A stretch of 64,000 nt of DNA, from contig GG745355.1 of NCBI GenBank assembly GCA_000151295.1, forward strand, positions 551,962 to 615,961, in the 5' to 3' direction. Source of the stretch: Allomyces macrogynus ATCC 38327 (taxonomy: Eukaryota; Blastocladiomycota; Blastocladiomycetes; Blastocladiales; Blastocladiaceae). The notes beneath the pieces were generated by a model. The model made no database searches, had not been told where the DNA came from, and was given only the letters and a program-made list of their open reading frames with translations. Shown one piece after another: positions 21,554-33,662 of the stretch. Numbering within the stretch: the stretch's first letter is position 1; every line of letters starts with the position of its first letter. Position numbers and translations under genes: made by a program.

Positions 21554-23770
21554 CTACTGGTCGGTGGTCCGCACCTCTGACAACACCTTGGCCTCAACTG
21601 TCAAACCCGCTCCACCATACTCTGCCTGCAGATCCTCAACGATCCGCTTCACGCCGAGTGCATGGTACACGTCGGCGGGCACCTCGATGCACACGCGCGG
21701 CGCCTTTTCGAGCACCGCCCACTGGCCCACGGCCACGACCATGTCGCGATCAATCGGGACGTCGGTGTTCTGAATCACAATCGTGGCCTGATTCACGGCC
21801 CCATCGACGTGCGCGCCCAACAGTTCGGTCCACACGCCGGGACTCGCGCGCGAGTAGGCGAGCCGGACGTTGCCATCACCGCCCTTGGCGAGAATCGCGA
21901 GGTTGAATGCGGCAAAATCATCGATGGCGGGCAGATTGGTCAGGTCCCAGACAGCTGTCAGGTCCATGGACATCGGGTTCGGGAACGTGATTGTGTGCAG
22001 GGTCGTGGACGCACGGCCGGATTCGAGAACCTGCAAGTGCCGCACGGGTTCGGCGCGGTGGTGCGTGGGCGTGACAATGGCCAAGTTTGCGAGCGCCGGC
22101 AAGTCGATACTGCCGCGCAGCCGATTCCACGATGGCGATGGCATCGTGAGATCGTCAATTGTTGGGTGCGCGAGCGTGTGCGCGAAATTGACGGGCACGT
22201 GGCAGTGCAGCCCGCTCAACTGCGGCGTGACGACGGTCAGGTCGGATGCGAGCGTCAACGGCAAGTGGCGACGGTCAAGGCCCGTTTCTGAGACAAGCAC
22301 GAGATTGTCGAGGATCGGCATGGTTGGGAGGTGAACGGTCGCGGGTTCGGCGTCCACAATCACGGCGGCTTCGAGCAGCGCAGGGAGCGTGGCGCAGTGG
22401 AGAAGGTAGAAAAGGTGTCTCGACGATCTCGCAAAGACCAGGGCCGGAAACTGGACGCCTTGTAGGCAGTGGCTGTCGCCATTTTCGCCACCATCGCTTT
22501 CACCGGCACCACTGCCGTCGACCTGGCTCGATCCAGACCCGCTCTCGTCGTCCAAGTCCCACCCTTCGTCGCCCACATCGGCCCGCGGGTATACGACAGC
22601 ATCAAGGTACCGCAACCGTGGCAGCGCCGCGATCTGCACCACATTTTGTGGCAACAGGAACACGCCCGTCCCGTCAAGATGGTCGAGATCCAGTGACATC
22701 AAATTGGGCAGCGAATCGAGCCAATGCAACGGGATCGGGAGGCTCATGCCAACGTCGTCGATCAGGCGCAAATGTTTGATGCGTAAAGCAGTTCTGGAAC
22801 CATTGGCCGGCACAAGTTGACGATACGTGCGCGCGCCGAGTAAGACACGCTCCATTCGCGAAAACCGCAGCGGGAATTCTGCATCGAGATCAACTAGAGC
22901 GAGCACACGTCTGGGCAGCTCGACGGGGGTCGTAATCTTGAGTACTTCCAGATGCGTGGTCAGATCAAGGAAACGTCGCAGCGCGTCGACGGTCACAATC
23001 TGCAGCTCGCAATCGAGCTCCAGGACCTGGCACGACGGGAGGTCCGGGAGATGCTGGTAAATGGACGCGTCATGGCCGTGTACGCGAAACACGCGCACGT
23101 TGGGTAGCGACACGCTCGCCAACCACGCCAGATTCTCGGCAGCGGCATGGGCAAACTCGAGCTTGAGCAATTGCGACGCCATACCGGGTTCGCGCAACGT
23201 GCGTTGCATCCACTCGGCGGGTGTTCCGGTGCCAAATTGAATCCATTGCAGCGAGCGCAACGACGCGAGAACCGTTTCGAATGCAATCACGCGACGTTCC
23301 TTGGCATACCGCACAACTTCCTGTCGCAGGTGAATACCCCGGACCCAGGACGACGGCACGGCGAGATACCGCGGCTTCCCGCGCTTCAGCTCGGCCGGAT
23401 CCGTGGGTGTGACCGAGAAAGGCAACAGGCGGCCAGCGAGCCGCTGCTCAGCACCGTCAACGGCCTCGAGTGCACAAATGTACGTTGGGTCGCTCGCAAG
23501 CCCTTCGGGCCAGAACGCGAGATCGAGCATGAGCCACTTGGACTTGCCGTGCACGCGCGCAACGGTATAGTATCGCACGAGCGTCTTGAGCGCTGCATGG
23601 CGCAGAGAACGGCATGTGGCCGTGAGTGCAAACAGATCACTCGGGAATTGCTCTAGCAATGGAGCACCGTCGGCGTCGTCGTGTCGTGCAACATGGTCGA
23701 CGATGATATCGAGAACGAGACTGGGCAACTCGGCAAGATTGAGCGGCGGGCGCGCCGCCTTGGTCGCCAT
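21554..23770 (-). CDS. F-box/leucine-rich-repeat-type protein
   Basis: A single uninterrupted exon of 738 residues. I start at the ATG at 23770, which sits in a strong ACCATGG context. The frame stays open further upstream but only with non-ATG codons. The N-terminus fits an F-box: LAELPSLVLDIIVDHV, then FALTATCRSLRHAAL. The rest is a series of irregular leucine-rich repeats, for example LPNVRVFRVHGHD, LPSCQVLELDCEL, LPNLMSLDLDHLDG. An acidic Asp/Glu/Ser/Gly insert sits near the middle. F-box proteins bring substrates to SCF ubiquitin ligases; the target cannot be inferred. Confidence 0.75.
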   Translation of the reverse strand: MATKAARPPLNLAELPSLVLDIIVDHVARHDDADGAPLLEQFPSDLFALTATCRSLRHAALKTLVRYYTVARVHGKSKWLMLDLAFWPEGLASDPTYICALEAVDGAEQRLAGRLLPFSVTPTDPAELKRGKPRYLAVPSSWVRGIHLRQEVVRYAKERRVIAFETVLASLRSLQWIQFGTGTPAEWMQRTLREPGMASQLLKLEFAHAAAENLAWLASVSLPNVRVFRVHGHDASIYQHLPDLPSCQVLELDCELQIVTVDALRRFLDLTTHLEVLKITTPVELPRRVLALVDLDAEFPLRFSRMERVLLGARTYRQLVPANGSRTALRIKHLRLIDDVGMSLPIPLHWLDSLPNLMSLDLDHLDGTGVFLLPQNVVQIAALPRLRYLDAVVYPRADVGDEGWDLDDESGSGSSQVDGSGAGESDGGENGDSHCLQGVQFPALVFARSSRHLFYLLHCATLPALLEAAVIVDAEPATVHLPTMPILDNLVLVSETGLDRRHLPLTLASDLTVVTPQLSGLHCHVPVNFAHTLAHPTIDDLTMPSPSWNRLRGSIDLPALANLAIVTPTHHRAEPVRHLQVLESGRASTTLHTITFPNPMSMDLTAVWDLTNLPAIDDFAAFNLAILAKGGDGNVRLAYSRASPGVWTELLGAHVDGAVNQATIVIQNTDVPIDRDMVVAVGQWAVLEKAPRVCIEVPADVYHALGVKRIVEDLQAEYGGAGLTVEAKVLSEVRTTDQ

Positions 23771-24485
23771 GGTGTCGACGGTAGTTGAACGTGAACGTAA
23801 GCGAGGTCGATCGCCTTGCAAGAAAGTTCAGTTGCCGTGAGAGCGTTGCCAGTGGCAAGCGGCTGTTGGGACTGCGACGAGTGGTGTCGGCCGCTGCTCG
23901 AAAATGTGAGAAGGGAGGGAGGATGCTTGCGAGCTGTCGTGAGTAACGTTGTTGATGTGCAGGTCATCAAGTCTTGACCACTTGGGCAGCAAGGGGCAGC
24001 AACATGATCGCTGGCCCTTGCGATCACATCCTGTTTGCAAGCCGCCTTTGCCAAACATTCCACACCTCAACTCGCCCATCCACAAACTAGTGGTGTGATT
24101 ATTCACTCGTGGCCTCTGCGCGTGCGCACTGTACATAACCTATATGTCCACATCGCGTGCGCGATTGTTCTTTTCGTGGCTTCAAAGTGCAATTTCGGCT
24201 GCCAGCTGTTGGGCTGGTGTAGTTTCGAGACGACTCCAGTTTTGGTCAGTGCACTTACCTCGGGGCGGGATATTTATCGGAGAGACTCATTCGGACGCCA
24301 GCGAGTATTTGCCACACACGTCGAGGTTGAGGGAGAGATTGAACGGCTGCGTGGTCTCGTCTTGCATGAGATGGTTGGGAACCGTGATCAAAAAATGTCA
24401 CCAACAACAGCCAACATCTTTCTTGCATCCGGTCGGGTACCATCAACAACGCTTCGGATTATCGTCAACACTGCACCCGCCAAGT
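23771..24485. other. Intergenic, no gene seen
   Basis: Upstream region of the F-box gene and, on the other side, of the decayed PPR-like copy. Confidence 0.5.
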
Positions 24486-26560
24486 ATGCGCAATCTTCTT
24501 GAACGGCTCTCAGCCGTCAATGCGACCCTGTTGTTGTCGCACCGTTTGCTTACTCGGGATCAAGTCCAGGCAGCCAACTCGGGCATTCTGCACCATGAGT
24601 TCAGCACTGCGACTACGGTTCACCTTGCCGCTGCAGGCAACCGCCGAGCGCCGGCGCCAACGACCCCTGATCGTCGTAGTCCGGTTGTTCTGTCGAATGC
24701 CCAAGCGGCCGTTCTGTCGACCCCATCGCTCTCTGTGCAAGTTCGATATGACCCCAACGTTGTTTGGGTTCCACTTGCCGCCGCCCTCAACGACAAGGAT
24801 CCGATGCGCGCTCTAGCTTCTGTCGAGAGCATTCCATTTGAGCACCTTGTCTTGACCCCACCACCAGGCGTGAGCGTCAGATGGAAGACTTGCCTTGAAC
24901 CTTTACGAGCTATACTCATGGTGTGCAAACCGTTGCCATTGCGTTGCGCCTTCCCACGATCAAGGAAGGCTTGCGGCACGTGTGGAACAACACGATTGTG
25001 GCGCTTGTGACGGGTCTTGCCTGCACGAAGGGTTTGGCCGATATGGTACAGTTCAACCCACTCTTTATGGTGTGCGTGTGCACTGGAAGGGTGGACCATC
25101 TCCTAATCACAGAGATGGTTTACGGTTCTATGATTGCCTCAGGCCGTGTAACCTCCAACATGCCTGGCATGGCTGTTAGGCTGCTCATTAAAGCTGCCGT
25201 CCAGCCAAACGCACCAGTTGGCGAGCATTGGGGCAAAGACTGTGTTGCTGCGATCTGCGCCATTATGGATGATGCCACGCGGCTTGGCTTCCAACCGTCG
25301 CCATTTTCAGACCCAGTTTTAAATGGAGCGCCAATTCACGTTGCAACATGGCAGAATGGCCTGCTTCCAACCATCAAAATGGTCTTGTCCATGGCCAAGC
25401 AAGGCGTGAAATTTGACATGCACTCTATTTTGAGCCTCACAGCCAAACGCTTGAACGCTCGTTTCTTTGAGTTACAAGAATCGACCAACTTGATTGACAC
25501 TGGCTCTGGTGAGCGCTTCCCACTGAGCGCGATCATCAATAGGCTCAATGATTCTGGCAAGTGGGAACAGGCTCTTCATCTTGTTGGACTTCACCCGGAG
25601 AAGGTTCAGATTGCTGTGTGACTGGTGGCTACACAATTCTCACTTCAGGACACTTGACAAGTTTGGCAAGTGTGTCGTCATGTTTGGCTGCACGAGGAAA
25701 TGGTGCAGTTGGGCGCCCCAGTTGGCTTGCAGTACTTCACTTATCTCATTGCCAAGACCATGCATCTGGGGCAACCAGGGCTTGCACAAGCTCTGGACCA
25801 TGAAAAGCAGCTACTAGCATGTGGTTTGATGCTTGATGGCAAGACGCTTGCCAAGTTGTGCCATGAGACAGTCTTGCACAATGACATGTTGGCCAAGGCG
25901 CAACTTGAATCAATTTTGGCAACACATGGATTGTGTGGTGAGGCTTGGCTTGAACACTTGCTATCAGAGTGCACTGGTTCTCTTCTCCTTTCTGTTCATC
26001 AGCCCAGCACTCGATGGCGCGTCTGCTTAGTCTAAGATGGTCGCCACTGTGCGTTCCAAGAAGCTCTTCATGAAGGTGCACTCAGTGCACCTGGAGCTCA
26101 TGAGCTACACAGCCTGGTGCGCCTGGATTAACACCATGTGACCTGAGATTATTTGACACATTTGATTGATGCACTTGGGTATGCTGGTCGGCTTGACTTG
26201 GCTCTGGTGCTGTGGGACGAGTATGTGCTGCGTTTTCTGCCACACAATGATGCTCTTGAGCAAGATCCAGTGTGGCACATTGACAAGTTGAGCTCTGCAC
26301 TGGTGCCATTGGCCCTGTTGCAAAACGTTATTATTGACTTTACTGGTCACCACAGCGATGTTGGGACACTTGCTGACCTGGAGCAACAACTCTTCAAGCA
26401 CAATTTTGACGACAGCTCTTGGCTGGTTGAGGTGAATGGGTTCACATCAGTCATCAAAGCCCATTTCCACCTCAGCAATCCTGATGGTGCATGTCACATT
26501 CTTCTGTGGGATTTCCCGTGCACTGGGCTGGATTCAAACTCCAAGTTGTGTGGGATGTTC
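24486..26560 (+). pseudogene. Decayed full-length copy of the PPR-like gene
   Basis: Collinear similarity to the intact gene at 59997-62414 spans most of its length. N-terminal: PNVVW then ALNDKDPMRALASVESIPFE. Middle: IVALVTGLACTKGLADMVQ, NAPVGEHWGKDCVAAI. C-terminal: ALGYAGRLDLALVLWDEYVL. It is broken by a frameshift at about 24880-24920, a TGA at 25619, a stop near 26032 and further shifts. CpG is strongly depleted after about 25000. It opens with MRNLLERL, an N-terminus not seen in the intact copy but echoed in the copy at 58630-59800. Confidence 0.85.
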
Positions 26561-27490
26561 TACATGCAAGTACACATGCACAGGTACCTTGGCTCTGTTC
26601 TCAACAACTCAGACGTTTGTCATAAGTTGTTTTTTGAGCTGATGCTCAAAGAACCTAAATTGGCAAGTTCTCCTGAGTGATGCACTTGATTGCTATTACC
26701 TTTTGTCTTTTGTTGCGATTTACTTGGCCCGTTTTTTCACCAATTGGACCCATCCATGGCTGATTGCCTTGGTTTATGCTTGCTCATGTTTACTTGTGAG
26801 GAAGAACATCAAGCAATCACAATTGTTGTTTTGTACCCTTTTTACTGTCAGCCAGACAGCACTAGAAATAAATTCTCATGGCTCAGCGCATAGTGCTCTG
26901 GAGTGTGAACTGGATTGGCAGCTGCTTGCATTGGTTGGCAAAGAGAGACAAACATAATGTGAACATGGTCTGGAAAAATGGTTTGCTGTTGCTTGCTGTG
27001 ACCAAAATGGACCAACACCTACCACATGCTGCGCTGGTGGCGCACTTAAAACGATGTTGGACTGCCAACAACACTTTGCTCACCAACTGTAGCAATCTTC
27101 TTGAATGGCTCTCATGTTCATGACTGGTGCTGTGGACAGGCTCCATGGCTGGCTGTAATGCTCGACCCGAGTCGAGGACGAGGCACTCAAAATAAACAGC
27201 TGGACACATTGTCGTAGGTGCTCTGGCAGTCGGCAGATGCAAAAGGCAGACATGACGGGATGCACGACTGGTACTTACAGGTTTGGAAAGGCGGTGACTT
27301 GGAGACGGCTGTTCAAATCCTCACGTGCAAGGCTGATATTTGCCACCATCGCGACAGTCGACTTTCCACCTCGCCGCGACCAACCTCGACAGCGACCGAG
27401 CGCGACCACGGCCACCGCTGCAACCAACCGCATTTGCTGCAGGACCCCACGGAAGCCAGCTCTGTGCCCTTGTCGCGGCCAGATCTCACC
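26561..27490. other. Low-CpG intergenic DNA
   Basis: No gene. Near 27090 a short stretch (NLLEWLS) repeats the start of the PPR-like pseudogene (NLLERLS), suggesting another truncated copy. CpG returns to normal at about 27240, at the SAM50 promoter. Confidence 0.45.
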
Positions 27491-29228
27491 ATGAGCCCCA
27501 GCGACCACTCGGCCAACGGAACTGCGCCGTCCGCCAGCTATTTCGCGGGCTGGCCCGTCAACTATCTGGTAAATTGCGCCAATACGCTCGACTCCGCCAT
27601 GTCCAAGTGCCATTGATCGCAGGCCGAGGCGTGATCAGCATGCAAGCGGAAAGACCAGCGTCCTGATCACCACCTGCCCAAAATTCCCGAATCCCCGTGT
27701 CTAGCTGCACCGCCACAAGGACGACCGCTGGCACGTGCGCCAGATCTTCTTCGACGATGCCTTGCGCACGCGCCGCGCCGTGCTCGAACCCTACATTCGC
27801 GACGTCCTGACGGCCACGACGCTCGGCGAGCTCGTGAAGCGACTGAACCGCGCCGGCGAGCGACTGCAGCACCTCGACATTCTCAGCGACGTCAAGGTGT
27901 TGCTCGACACGCCGTCGCAGTGGCCCGAGGCCGCGGGCCAGCCAGGCGTGCTCGACGTGCACATTCGGTTCAAGGAGCTGAGCCGCGTGCGCATGGAGAC
28001 GGGCACGCAGGTCGGGAACGCCGAGGGCAACGTCCATGCGTCGCTGCTCGTGCGCGATGTCTTTGGCCGCGCCGAAACGTTCCAGGCGAGCACACTGTTT
28101 GGGACCAAGACACACTCGTCGTTTGAGGTGCGATGCGATGCTAGACTCGATCGATGCGGGAGACCGCGCCAGGCACTGACCAACTCGCTTTTGGCAACAG
28201 GCGATTCTCAGCAAGCCCCTGATCCCCGCACCCGGCCGTCTCCTGCAGCTGCACGCTCACCAGCTGCACAAGTCGTTCCAGGCCACGTCCTCGTACGACG
28301 AGTTGTCGCGCGTTGCCGGCGCGCGGCTCGTCCTGCCGCACTTTTTGCTCGGCAGCCACACGCTCGGTTACAGCGCGCACTGGCGACAAGTGCTGAACGT
28401 GGGCGAGAATGCGTCGCTGTCGGTGCGGCACGAGGCGGGGCACTCGCTCAAGTCGGCGGTCACGCACAAGTGGGTTGCGGATTCGCGCGACTCGCCCGTG
28501 ATGCCGAACTCGGGCGCGCTGTTCAAGCTCGAGTCGGTGCGTTCTCTGGATGCGGGGGGATTTGGGGTTCGTGACCGTGAGCTGGACTGACCATGCGCGC
28601 GCTCCGTGCAAGTAGGAGTACGCTGGGTTGGGCGGCGACGTGCACCATGCCAAGAGCGAGCTCGAGGCGCAGGTCAACGTTCCCCTCGGCCTCGGATTTG
28701 TACGTTCGATTTCCGTTTCGCACTCTCGACGCAATCCTCAATGCGACTCACGACCACGACCCCGTCACCTAGTCTATTTCCAAAACCCTGCGCGTCGGTG
28801 CAGTCATCCCGCTCGAAAACGACGTGCCACGCATCACCGACCGCCTGTTCGTCGGCGGGTCCACCTCGGTCCGCGGTTTCCTGCACAACGGCATCGGACC
28901 AAAAGACGGCGCCGATGCGCTCGGTGGCACGATCGCGTACCAGGCAGGTGTGTCGCTGTTCACGCCCGTGCCGGGACTCGCCGACAAGAAGTGGCTGCGC
29001 GGTCACCTGTGGGCGAATGCTGGGTCGGCCATGCAGATCGTCGACTTCACCGAGGCGAAGCTGCGCGCGTTTGCCGAGGCGACGCCGTCGATTGCCGTCG
29101 GTGCCGGAGTCGCCGTGCACCACCCGCAGTGCCGGCTCGAGTTCAATTGGGGTCTCCCGCTGGTCGCGCGGCGCGGGGACGCGGTCAAGCCTGGGTTCCA
29201 GTTTGGGATCGGGATTAGTTTCTTGTAG
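27491..29228 (+). CDS. SAM50: SAM50/TOB55, mitochondrial outer-membrane beta-barrel assembly protein
   Basis: Five exons: 27491-27568, 27705-28127, 28201-28536, 28616-28699, 28773-29228, all phase 0; 458 residues. Omp85 family: an N-terminal POTRA-like domain (about 27-130, RTRRAVLEPYI, LNRAGERLQHLDIL), then a 16-strand-type barrel. The diagnostic Omp85 loop is RLFVGGSTSVRGF (about 331-343), and the protein ends in an amphipathic terminal strand (FQFGIGISFL). Sam50 inserts beta-barrel precursors such as porin and Tom40 into the outer mitochondrial membrane. The second exon start is the least certain boundary, but it preserves frame. Confidence 0.93.
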
Positions 29229-29422
29229 GCGGTGGTGCAGGATAGGAGCGAGGTTATTAGAACCAATCAACAATAGTTTTGTGCTGATCACTTTACTGTC
29301 CAGAATTGTCAAACTCTTGAATTTGTGGGTGGGCAAGGGCGACCAATGGTTCAAAGAATCATTTCATTGCATTGATTCAGACTTCAATCATCAGGCCCGT
29401 TGTGTCGCTCCATTGCAAGATG
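29229..29422. other. Intergenic
   Basis: 3' flank of SAM50; nothing seen. Confidence 0.5.
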
Positions 29423-29660
29423 TCAGAAATCAGCGTCGAGAATGGTGTCAGTGTCCCCACGGACGGCAGCAACCATCATCGTCAATGTTGTAATACTGTT
29501 GACTGGCAAGTCCGTTTGGCTTATCACATAGTCGTACAGCAAAGTCCACACGGCTGGGTCGGGCGGAGGCACATAGTACAACAGATTCATGGAAGGAAGA
29601 GAGAACCGCCACTCTTGCTCAGTGACATGCAAGTCGACCATCGTCCGGAAACAAGGCGGG
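29423..29660 (-). pseudogene. Fragment of the decayed ankyrin-like family
   Basis: PPPDPAVWTLLYDYV followed by MMVAAVRGDTDTIL matches PP.LAVWELLHDC and LLAAARGETNALL of the copy at 35990-37060. Only about 75 codons are recognisable. Confidence 0.5.
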
Positions 29661-30265
29661 CCGTGGTGCAACCATAAAGAAAGCGATTTTGTCAGCGGCA
29701 GGTCCCGATCGCAAGCAGGCGACGGCCACTCGAGGTGCGCATGCGCGTGCTGCGCCCGCTGGCGGTTTCGGTCAGAGATGCCGGCCGGCGCGGGGTAGCG
29801 ACTCGTGCAGCGTGCAGGGAGCCGCCAGCGCAAACGTTCGGTCGAGCGGAGCGGGCAAATTGGAGCCGGGCACGGCGTCGGGGCGAGGCAAACGCTCGAC
29901 ACGGTCGTGGCGAGGAGGGCGCCGTTGTCGTGGTGATCCGCGTCGCTTGAAGGACGCCCGGGAGCACTCTTGCCACGTGACGCCGCGGGTTGCCCCAGAG
30001 GCAGGCGAGGTCGGGCGAGGTTGAGCATGTGTTCAGCGATTGGTGTGGCAGGCGCGCCAGCACACGCGCTTCCACGTTGCGCTGCGCTGGCATCGCTGAT
30101 CACTTCCCTTCCTCGCGATCTTCCTTCTCGCTGTTCACCATATATTACCGGCACCGCGCTCCCTGGACCAATATATCGCGCGCACGACGCGCCCGCCCCT
30201 GCAGTCCCCGCTCGACCCGTGCGCGCGCTCGCAAGTTCTCCAAGCTCAAGTCCCAGCCGTCAACG
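29661..30265. other. Upstream region of the Lhs1 gene
   Basis: GC-rich with two AT islands (about 30140-30147 and 30170-30176) that could serve as core promoter. No gene seen. Confidence 0.45.
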
Positions 30266-33019
30266 ATGAAGCGACCGCGCCGCTCCACCGCGCTCGCGGC
30301 GCTGTTCCTCGTTCTCTTTTGCGCGGCACACTCTGCGCTCGCGCGCGTGCTCGCCATCGACTACGGCACCGACTGGTTCAAGGCCGCGGTCGTGGCCCCC
30401 GGCACGCCGCTCGACGTCGTGCTCAACCGCGAATCCAAGCGCAAGACGCACGCGCTCGTCACGCTGCGTACGGATGCCGATGAGCGGCTCTTTGGGTCAG
30501 ATGCGGCTGCCGTGGTAAGTTCTGATGCATTTGCATGGATTCGGATGGGAAGCGTCGCTGATCTTGATCTCGTGGATATACATAGGCGCCACGATTCCCG
30601 ACCGCCACTTACTCGCACCTCAAGGCGCTCCTCGGTAAGATGATCGACGACCCGGCCGTGACCGCGTACCGCGCCGCGTGGCAGCGGTCGAATGACGATT
30701 TGGTCGCGCTTGATCCGCAGCGCACGACGGTCGCGTTCCGGTCCGGCGACCAGACGTGGTCGGTCGAGGAATTGGTGGCCATGCAGCTCGCGCACGCCAA
30801 GCAGCAAGCCGAGACGTGGGCCAAGCGCAACTTGACCGAGACGGTCTTGACGGTACTTTCGCTCTCTGCGCGTGATGATTATGGTGGAAGAGCGGAAGCT
30901 GACTTATTCGACACGCCGTTGCTCAGATCCCTGCGCACTTCAACCAGTTTGAGCGCAAGGCCATGCTCGACGCCGCCGAGCTCGCCGGGCTCAACGTGAA
31001 GGCGCTCCTGCACGAAGGCACCGCGGGTACGTCTCGATCGCCGACTCGTGTTCCGATCCTTTCACTCACGCTTCAACCCTTCTCCGAACAGTCGCCATCA
31101 ACTACGCCATGACGCGCACCTTTCCCACCGCGCAATCGCATATCTTTTACGACATCGGCGCCGGGTCGACCACCGCGACCCTCGCCACGTTCACGGGCAC
31201 CGGAAACACGAACAAGCCCACGCACCCCGTCGCCATCACCGTCGACGCCGTCTCCTCCGACGCGGACCTCGGCGGGTCGCTCATCGATTCCCTTCTCATC
31301 GCCCATCTCGCCACCGCCTTCGAGACCCAACACGGCACCCGCCCGAACTCGCCACGGGCAACCGTCAAGCTCGCGCGGGAAGCCGCGCGCATCAAGCAAA
31401 TCCTGTCGGTCAATGTCCAAGTCACAGCCTCGATCGAGGCACTGCACGATGAGCGCGACTTGCGCGTCGTCGTGACCCGCGCCGAATTCGAGGCCCTTCT
31501 GGCACCGCTGCGCGACCGGGTCGTTACGCCCCTCCGCACCGTCCTTGCTTCCGGAAAATCGCCGTCGTCGGTCGTGCTCGTCGGCGGCGCGACGCGGATC
31601 CCGCTGATCCAACAGTGGATTGACGAGGAACTCGCGTCCGCGACCAAGGGCGCCGCTCAAATCGCGCGCAACGTGAACGGCGACGAGGCCGTCGTGCTCG
31701 GTGCGGCGCTGTACGGCGCCGCGCACGCGCGCGGGTTCCGCGTGCGTCCAATCACCGTGACCTCGAGCATTCCGTACGACGTGACCGTGCAGAACGGCCT
31801 GGTCCTGTTCCCGGCGCACAAGGCCGTTTTGGGATCCACCAAGTCGGTCACGCTCAAGCGCAAGGAGACGCAGGTCGGGTTTACGTTGGCGCACGGCGCT
31901 GCGGGCAACCGCGCCGCGCACCCTATGGCCGTGGTCAAGGGGAGCTACGGCGGCAAGGCGGCGGTGACCGAGCATAAGGGCACGTTCCGGCTGACCGAGT
32001 TCGGGACGGTCGAGGTGGTGAATGTGACCGTGCAGGTCATGAGTGGCGGCGGGATTTTGGGGCTCGGGGCATCGACTAACCAGACGGTCGTGCTGGACTG
32101 GACGGTCGAGTCGGCGGTGCCCGATATGCCGGCGGGAATCAAGGCCAAAGCGGTGGCGCGCTTGGCGGGTTGGAACGAGCGCGAGGCTAAACGGCACCGC
32201 CGCGAGGCCGCGCAGCATGCGGTCGAGGCGTTGGTGTACTCGGTGCGCGACCGCGCGGATCCGGACTCCGGGTCGCCGCTGACGAAAGTCGCGACCGTGG
32301 CGGAACTCGAGTCGCTCGCGGCGCGCGCAAAGGACGCTGGGGAGTGGCTCGACGATACGGATGCAGACGACGACCCGAAGTACGACGCGCACTTGGACGC
32401 GCACCTTGCCGACTTGCGCGCGGCGGTCGAAATCGTCGAGGCCCGCGTGCGCCGCGTGTACGCGGCGGTCGACCGTGTTCGCGCTGACGCGCGGGAATTG
32501 AAGGATTCGGAGGCGAGCAAGTGGGCCGACGCGTTCCTCGACCGCGCGATCTGGGACCAGGCCGAACTCGACACGTACGCCAAGACCGTCGCGGACCTGG
32601 CCGCCGACGCGCGCCGCCGCGCGCAGGAGGAGCGGGACCGGATCGCGGCGGAGATCAAGGCCAAGGCTGAGGAGCTGCGCAAGGCCAAGGAGGCCGAGGC
32701 CGCGGCCAAGAAGGCGGCGGCCGAGGCGGCCAAGAAGGCGAACGAGACGAATCACGAAAAGGTGGAGCCGCACGATGAGATGAAGGCCGGGAACGAGCCG
32801 ACGCAGTCGGTCGATCCGAATGAGGTGGTGCCGGACGCGGCGAAGGGGACCGCCAAGGCGACGCCAACGGCCGCGGCCGAGTCGGCCGAGCCGGATGTGG
32901 TCGAGGGCGAGGTCGTGGATGCGGCGGACGAGTTTGAGGTGCCGGTGGCCGAGGAGCGCGCGGATGGCGACGAGGTGGTGGTGCCGCCACGAAAGGACGC
33001 GGAGCGCGACGAGCTGTGA
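30266..33019 (+). CDS. LHS1: ER-luminal Hsp70-like chaperone Lhs1/GRP170 (HYOU1 type)
   Basis: Exons 30266-30514, 30586-30852, 30927-31026, 31092-33019; 847 residues. Signal peptide (ALFLVLFCAAHSALA), then an Hsp70 ATPase domain: phosphate-1 motif AIDYGTDWFKAAVV (about 30-43), FYDIGAGSTTATL (about 224), VVLVGGATRIP (366-376). A diverged substrate-binding region follows, then an extended Ala/Glu/Lys-rich helical tail of about 200 residues, typical of the Hsp110/Grp170 branch. The protein ends in RDEL, a KDEL-type retention signal. GRP170 proteins act as nucleotide exchange factors for BiP/Kar2 and assist translocation and folding. A 743-residue antisense frame is a composition artefact. Confidence 0.93.
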
Positions 33020-33662
33020 TTTGTGTTGAATGATGAAGAGGGAGGTTTGGTTTTGCATTTTCTTCGAGCTCATCCAGCGTTTTCCGCCGCCAAGACGGTC
33101 TCGCTTCGACAGCATGATTGGAGGAGGGGTCACGGAATCTTCGGGCAAGTCTGAAAAGCGCGCGCAGCAGCAAAAAAACAAGATTGAAAGCGCGACCAAA
33201 AGGCCGGCGGGGGCACACCATGTATCCTCGCCGACGTGGCAGAGCCTGGAAACAGGAATACCAGCGACGGCCAACGTCCACCCTTCAGTCTCCATCAGTT
33301 CCAACAGTCAACATCCACCCACCGCGAACAGGAAACGAGCGCGGTTCGAAAAACGAGTCGGCGCGAACAGGAAACGATCGCGGCGAAGAGAAGAGGGAGA
33401 GAGGTGAGAGGAACGCGACGGCAACGCGTTTATCCACGACGGACAGCGCAGTGTCAATACCGAACGAGGGAAACGGGAAAGCACAAGCAGGTACAGGTCA
33501 CTACGACCAAGAAACGGAAACGGGCGCTGCCAAGCGTGGCGAGTCGCCAGCAGCAAGAACAACAAAAATGAGAGCGAGAGAAGGGAGAGCTCGACGAACT
33601 CGAACAGGTCCACCAACGGAACCCGTTCATGCACACGCACACGACGACACGGCACGACCAAC
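33020..33662. other. Convergent intergenic region
   Basis: Purine-rich (A/G-rich on +) DNA between the Lhs1 and HGD stops. No gene seen. Confidence 0.6.

Noticed and set aside
31073..33304. 743-codon minus-strand open frame opposite the Lhs1 gene
   Set aside because: The plus strand encodes a clear GRP170 with signal peptide and RDEL end. The antisense frame is an Arg/His/Leu-rich shadow caused by high third-position GC.
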